A program made the translations under genes and the position numbers. Positions 5,987 through 7,193 of a stretch of 7,193 nt of DNA are shown one piece after another (the first letter of the stretch is position 1; every line of letters starts with the position of its first letter). Source of the stretch: VRUE01 sp046733315 (GTDB lineage Bacteria > Actinomycetota > Thermoleophilia > Solirubrobacterales > 70-9). Location: positions 1-7,193 of the forward strand of contig JBKPOV010000176.1 of NCBI GenBank assembly GCA_046733315.1, written 5' to 3'. The notes beneath the pieces were generated by a model that worked only from the letters and a program-made list of their open reading frames with translations, made no database searches and was not told the origin of the DNA.

Positions 5987-6037
5987 CCCCTGCGAAACCC
6001 GGTCAGACGGGCAGGAAGGGAAGGGAGGTGAGCGGGG

Positions 6038-6097
6038 ATGACGATTAGCGCTGTCAGTGCTGTGGTCCCGAGCGTGCACGTGTTCAAGCACAACTAG
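6038..6097 (+). CDS. Candidate 19-residue small ORF with strong ribosome binding site
   Basis: ATG at 6038 begins a 19-codon frame, MTISAVSAVVPSVHVFKHN, ending in TAG at 6095-6097. Just upstream, AAGGGAGGTGA (6021-6031) is close to the consensus complement of the 16S rRNA 3' end, with GGAGG 9 nt before the ATG. It lies on the strand opposite the flanking regulator and mrp genes, about 50 bp beyond the plus-strand TAGTAT element, and a hairpin at 6109-6136 follows 11 bp after the stop. I do not recognise the peptide. It could be a leader or regulatory peptide, or a chance frame. Confidence 0.3.
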   Translation: MTISAVSAVVPSVHVFKHN

Positions 6098-6108
6098 GGA
6101 GTCCGCCG

Positions 6109-6136
6109 GGCCGGTCCCGGGTTACCGGGGCCGGCC
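6109..6136. terminator. 12-bp hairpin at the 3' end of mrp
   Basis: GGCCGGTCCCGG (6109-6120) pairs with 6125-6136, eleven Watson-Crick pairs plus one G-T wobble, around loop GTTA. It begins 12 nt beyond the mrp stop on the minus strand. ATTTC follows on the plus-strand side, so it could also stop transcription coming from the small ORF. The T tract is weak. Confidence 0.65.
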
Positions 6137-6147
6137 ATTTCGCAGCG

Positions 6148-7193
6148 CTATTGGACGACAGGCAGTGGGGTGCCGCTGACCGGCGGTGCTTCAGCTGCCG
6201 CGGGCACTGCCTGCAGGACCGGCAGCTCTTGCGGCGTGGCGGCAACGATGCCCCTTGCTGCCTGGCGAATCGCCTGCGCGGCGGGGGAGTCGGGTTCCGC
6301 CGTGACCAGCGGTGCACCCTCGTCGGCGTGCTCGCGCAGCGCCTCGGAGAGCGGGACCTTGCCGAGCAGGGGAATGTCCAGCTCGTCGGCGAGCTGCTGG
6401 CCGCCGCCCTCGCCGAAGATCGTGAAGCGCTCGCCGTCCGGCGTGGTGAAGCCGGACATATTCTCGATCGTTCCGAGCAGCTCGAGATCGAACTTGACCG
6501 CCATGTCCGCGGCTCGCTTGGCGACGGTCTGCGCGGCGGGCTGCGGCGTGGTCACGATTACGAACTTGGCCTGTGGCAGCAACTGGGCGAGGGTCATCGA
6601 GACGTCGCCGGTACCAGGCGGCAGGTCGAGCAGCAGGTACTCGAGCTCGCCCCAGGCGACGTCCTCGAGAAACTGCTGGATCGCCTTGTGCAGCATCGGG
6701 CCGCGCCAGACGACGGCCGAGTTCTCCTCGACGAAGAAGCCGATCGACATCACTTTGACCCCGTCCGCGGATTCGAGCGGCAGGATCTTGCGCTCGCCGT
6801 TTACTTCCGGCTTGTTGTTGACCCCGAGCATGCGCGGGATCGAGTAGCCGTAGACGTCGCAGTCAAGCGCTCCCGCCGGGTGCCCTTCGGCGGTCAGTGC
6901 CGCGGCCAGGTTGGCGGTCATAGTCGACTTGCCGACGCCGCCCTTGCCGGAGGCCACGCAGATCACGTTTTTAACCTGGGCGAGGGCGCCGGCCGGCAGC
7001 TTGCCGCGGCCGAGCGTCTGCTGAAGGGTGGATTTCTCCTCGTCGGAGAGGACGTCGAAGCCGACGGCGACCTCGGTGACGCCGTCGAGCTGGGAGACCT
7101 GCTGGGCGACGGCCTGTTCGAAGTGGGAGCGGATCGGGCAGCCGGCGGTCGTCAGCGAGACGACTACCTCGACCCGCCCGCCCTCCTTGACCT
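6148..7193 (-). CDS. mrp: Mrp/ApbC-family P-loop ATPase with N-terminal MIP18-type domain, 5'-truncated
   Basis: This belongs to the Mrp/ApbC/Nbp35 family of iron-sulfur cluster carriers, cytosolic ATPases that load clusters onto apoproteins. The frame is open to the right edge; 347 residues are visible and the start is missing. The first 60 or so visible residues are the MIP18 (DUF59) domain, including the conserved Cys in TTAGCPIRSHFE. The ATPase follows: deviant Walker A SGKGGVGKST (81-90), DCDVYGYSIPRMLG, and Walker B LLLDLPPGTGD. The C-terminal CxxC that bridges the cluster in ApbC and Nbp35 is absent: IENMSGF is followed by TTPDGERFTIFGEGGG. I recall TPDG/LPDG-type versions in other actinobacterial Mrp proteins, so this may be a lineage trait. 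The tail is Pro/Ala-rich (ending PLPVVQ). The GTG that begins VICVASGKGG is internal, not a start. A 12-bp hairpin lies after the stop. Confidence 0.95.
   Translation of the reverse strand, partial: VKEGGRVEVVVSLTTAGCPIRSHFEQAVAQQVSQLDGVTEVAVGFDVLSDEEKSTLQQTLGRGKLPAGALAQVKNVICVASGKGGVGKSTMTANLAAALTAEGHPAGALDCDVYGYSIPRMLGVNNKPEVNGERKILPLESADGVKVMSIGFFVEENSAVVWRGPMLHKAIQQFLEDVAWGELEYLLLDLPPGTGDVSMTLAQLLPQAKFVIVTTPQPAAQTVAKRAADMAVKFDLELLGTIENMSGFTTPDGERFTIFGEGGGQQLADELDIPLLGKVPLSEALREHADEGAPLVTAEPDSPAAQAIRQAARGIVAATPQELPVLQAVPAAAEAPPVSGTPLPVVQ

Noticed and set aside
5899..6093. Minus-strand 64-codon frame in the mrp-regulator gap
   Set aside because: TTG start without a ribosome binding site and no family features; it also runs through the inverted repeat.
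6170..6847. Plus-strand 225-codon frame opposite mrp
   Set aside because: Ser/Ala-rich shadow of a clear Mrp ATPase.

Overview
The window is about 7.2 kb of high-GC bacterial chromosome. It most likely comes from an actinomycetote, possibly the Thermoleophilia (Solirubrobacterales-like). The hints are a GroEL with a Gly/Met-rich tail, a 7Fe ferredoxin with a long inter-cluster loop, an AbiEi-DUF559 fusion of the kind abundant in that class, and an Mrp ATPase lacking the CxxC motif. The taxonomic call is inference from these hints, not a computed placement.

Layout from left to right. The 3' part of a groEL gene (+) runs off the left edge and ends in a strong 13-bp hairpin. Next comes a one-gene island: a 360-codon AbiEi-like winged-helix/DUF559 nuclease-fold gene (+) bracketed by two copies of a 49-bp imperfect palindromic repeat (1551-1599 and 2509-2557, 45/49 identical by my alignment). 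The first copy is translated near the protein's N-terminus and the second provides its stop codon. Convergent to it are two overlapping minus-strand genes: an atypical SDR/NDUFA9-like oxidoreductase (upstream, 4533-3652) and a secreted GH26-like glycoside hydrolase (3671-2580), probably translationally coupled. Divergent from the SDR gene is a 7Fe ferredoxin (4658-4927).

The 4928-5241 gap holds no convincing gene. It contains a low-GC island and five hairpins in series. It is followed by a minus-strand ArsR-like winged-helix regulator that starts with TTG behind a strong Shine-Dalgarno. The regulator's upstream region (5866-6147) contains a 7-bp inverted repeat and, on the opposite strand, a 19-residue small ORF with a near-consensus Shine-Dalgarno. 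The right edge holds the 3' part of an Mrp/ApbC P-loop ATPase (-) preceded by a MIP18-type domain, with a 12-bp hairpin after its stop.

Most genes are housekeeping or common accessory types, and no multi-gene defence or biosynthetic system is visible. The best candidates for something undescribed are the palindrome-bracketed AbiEi-DUF559 cassette, the multi-hairpin low-GC gap behind the ferredoxin gene, and the regulator/small-ORF divergent region.
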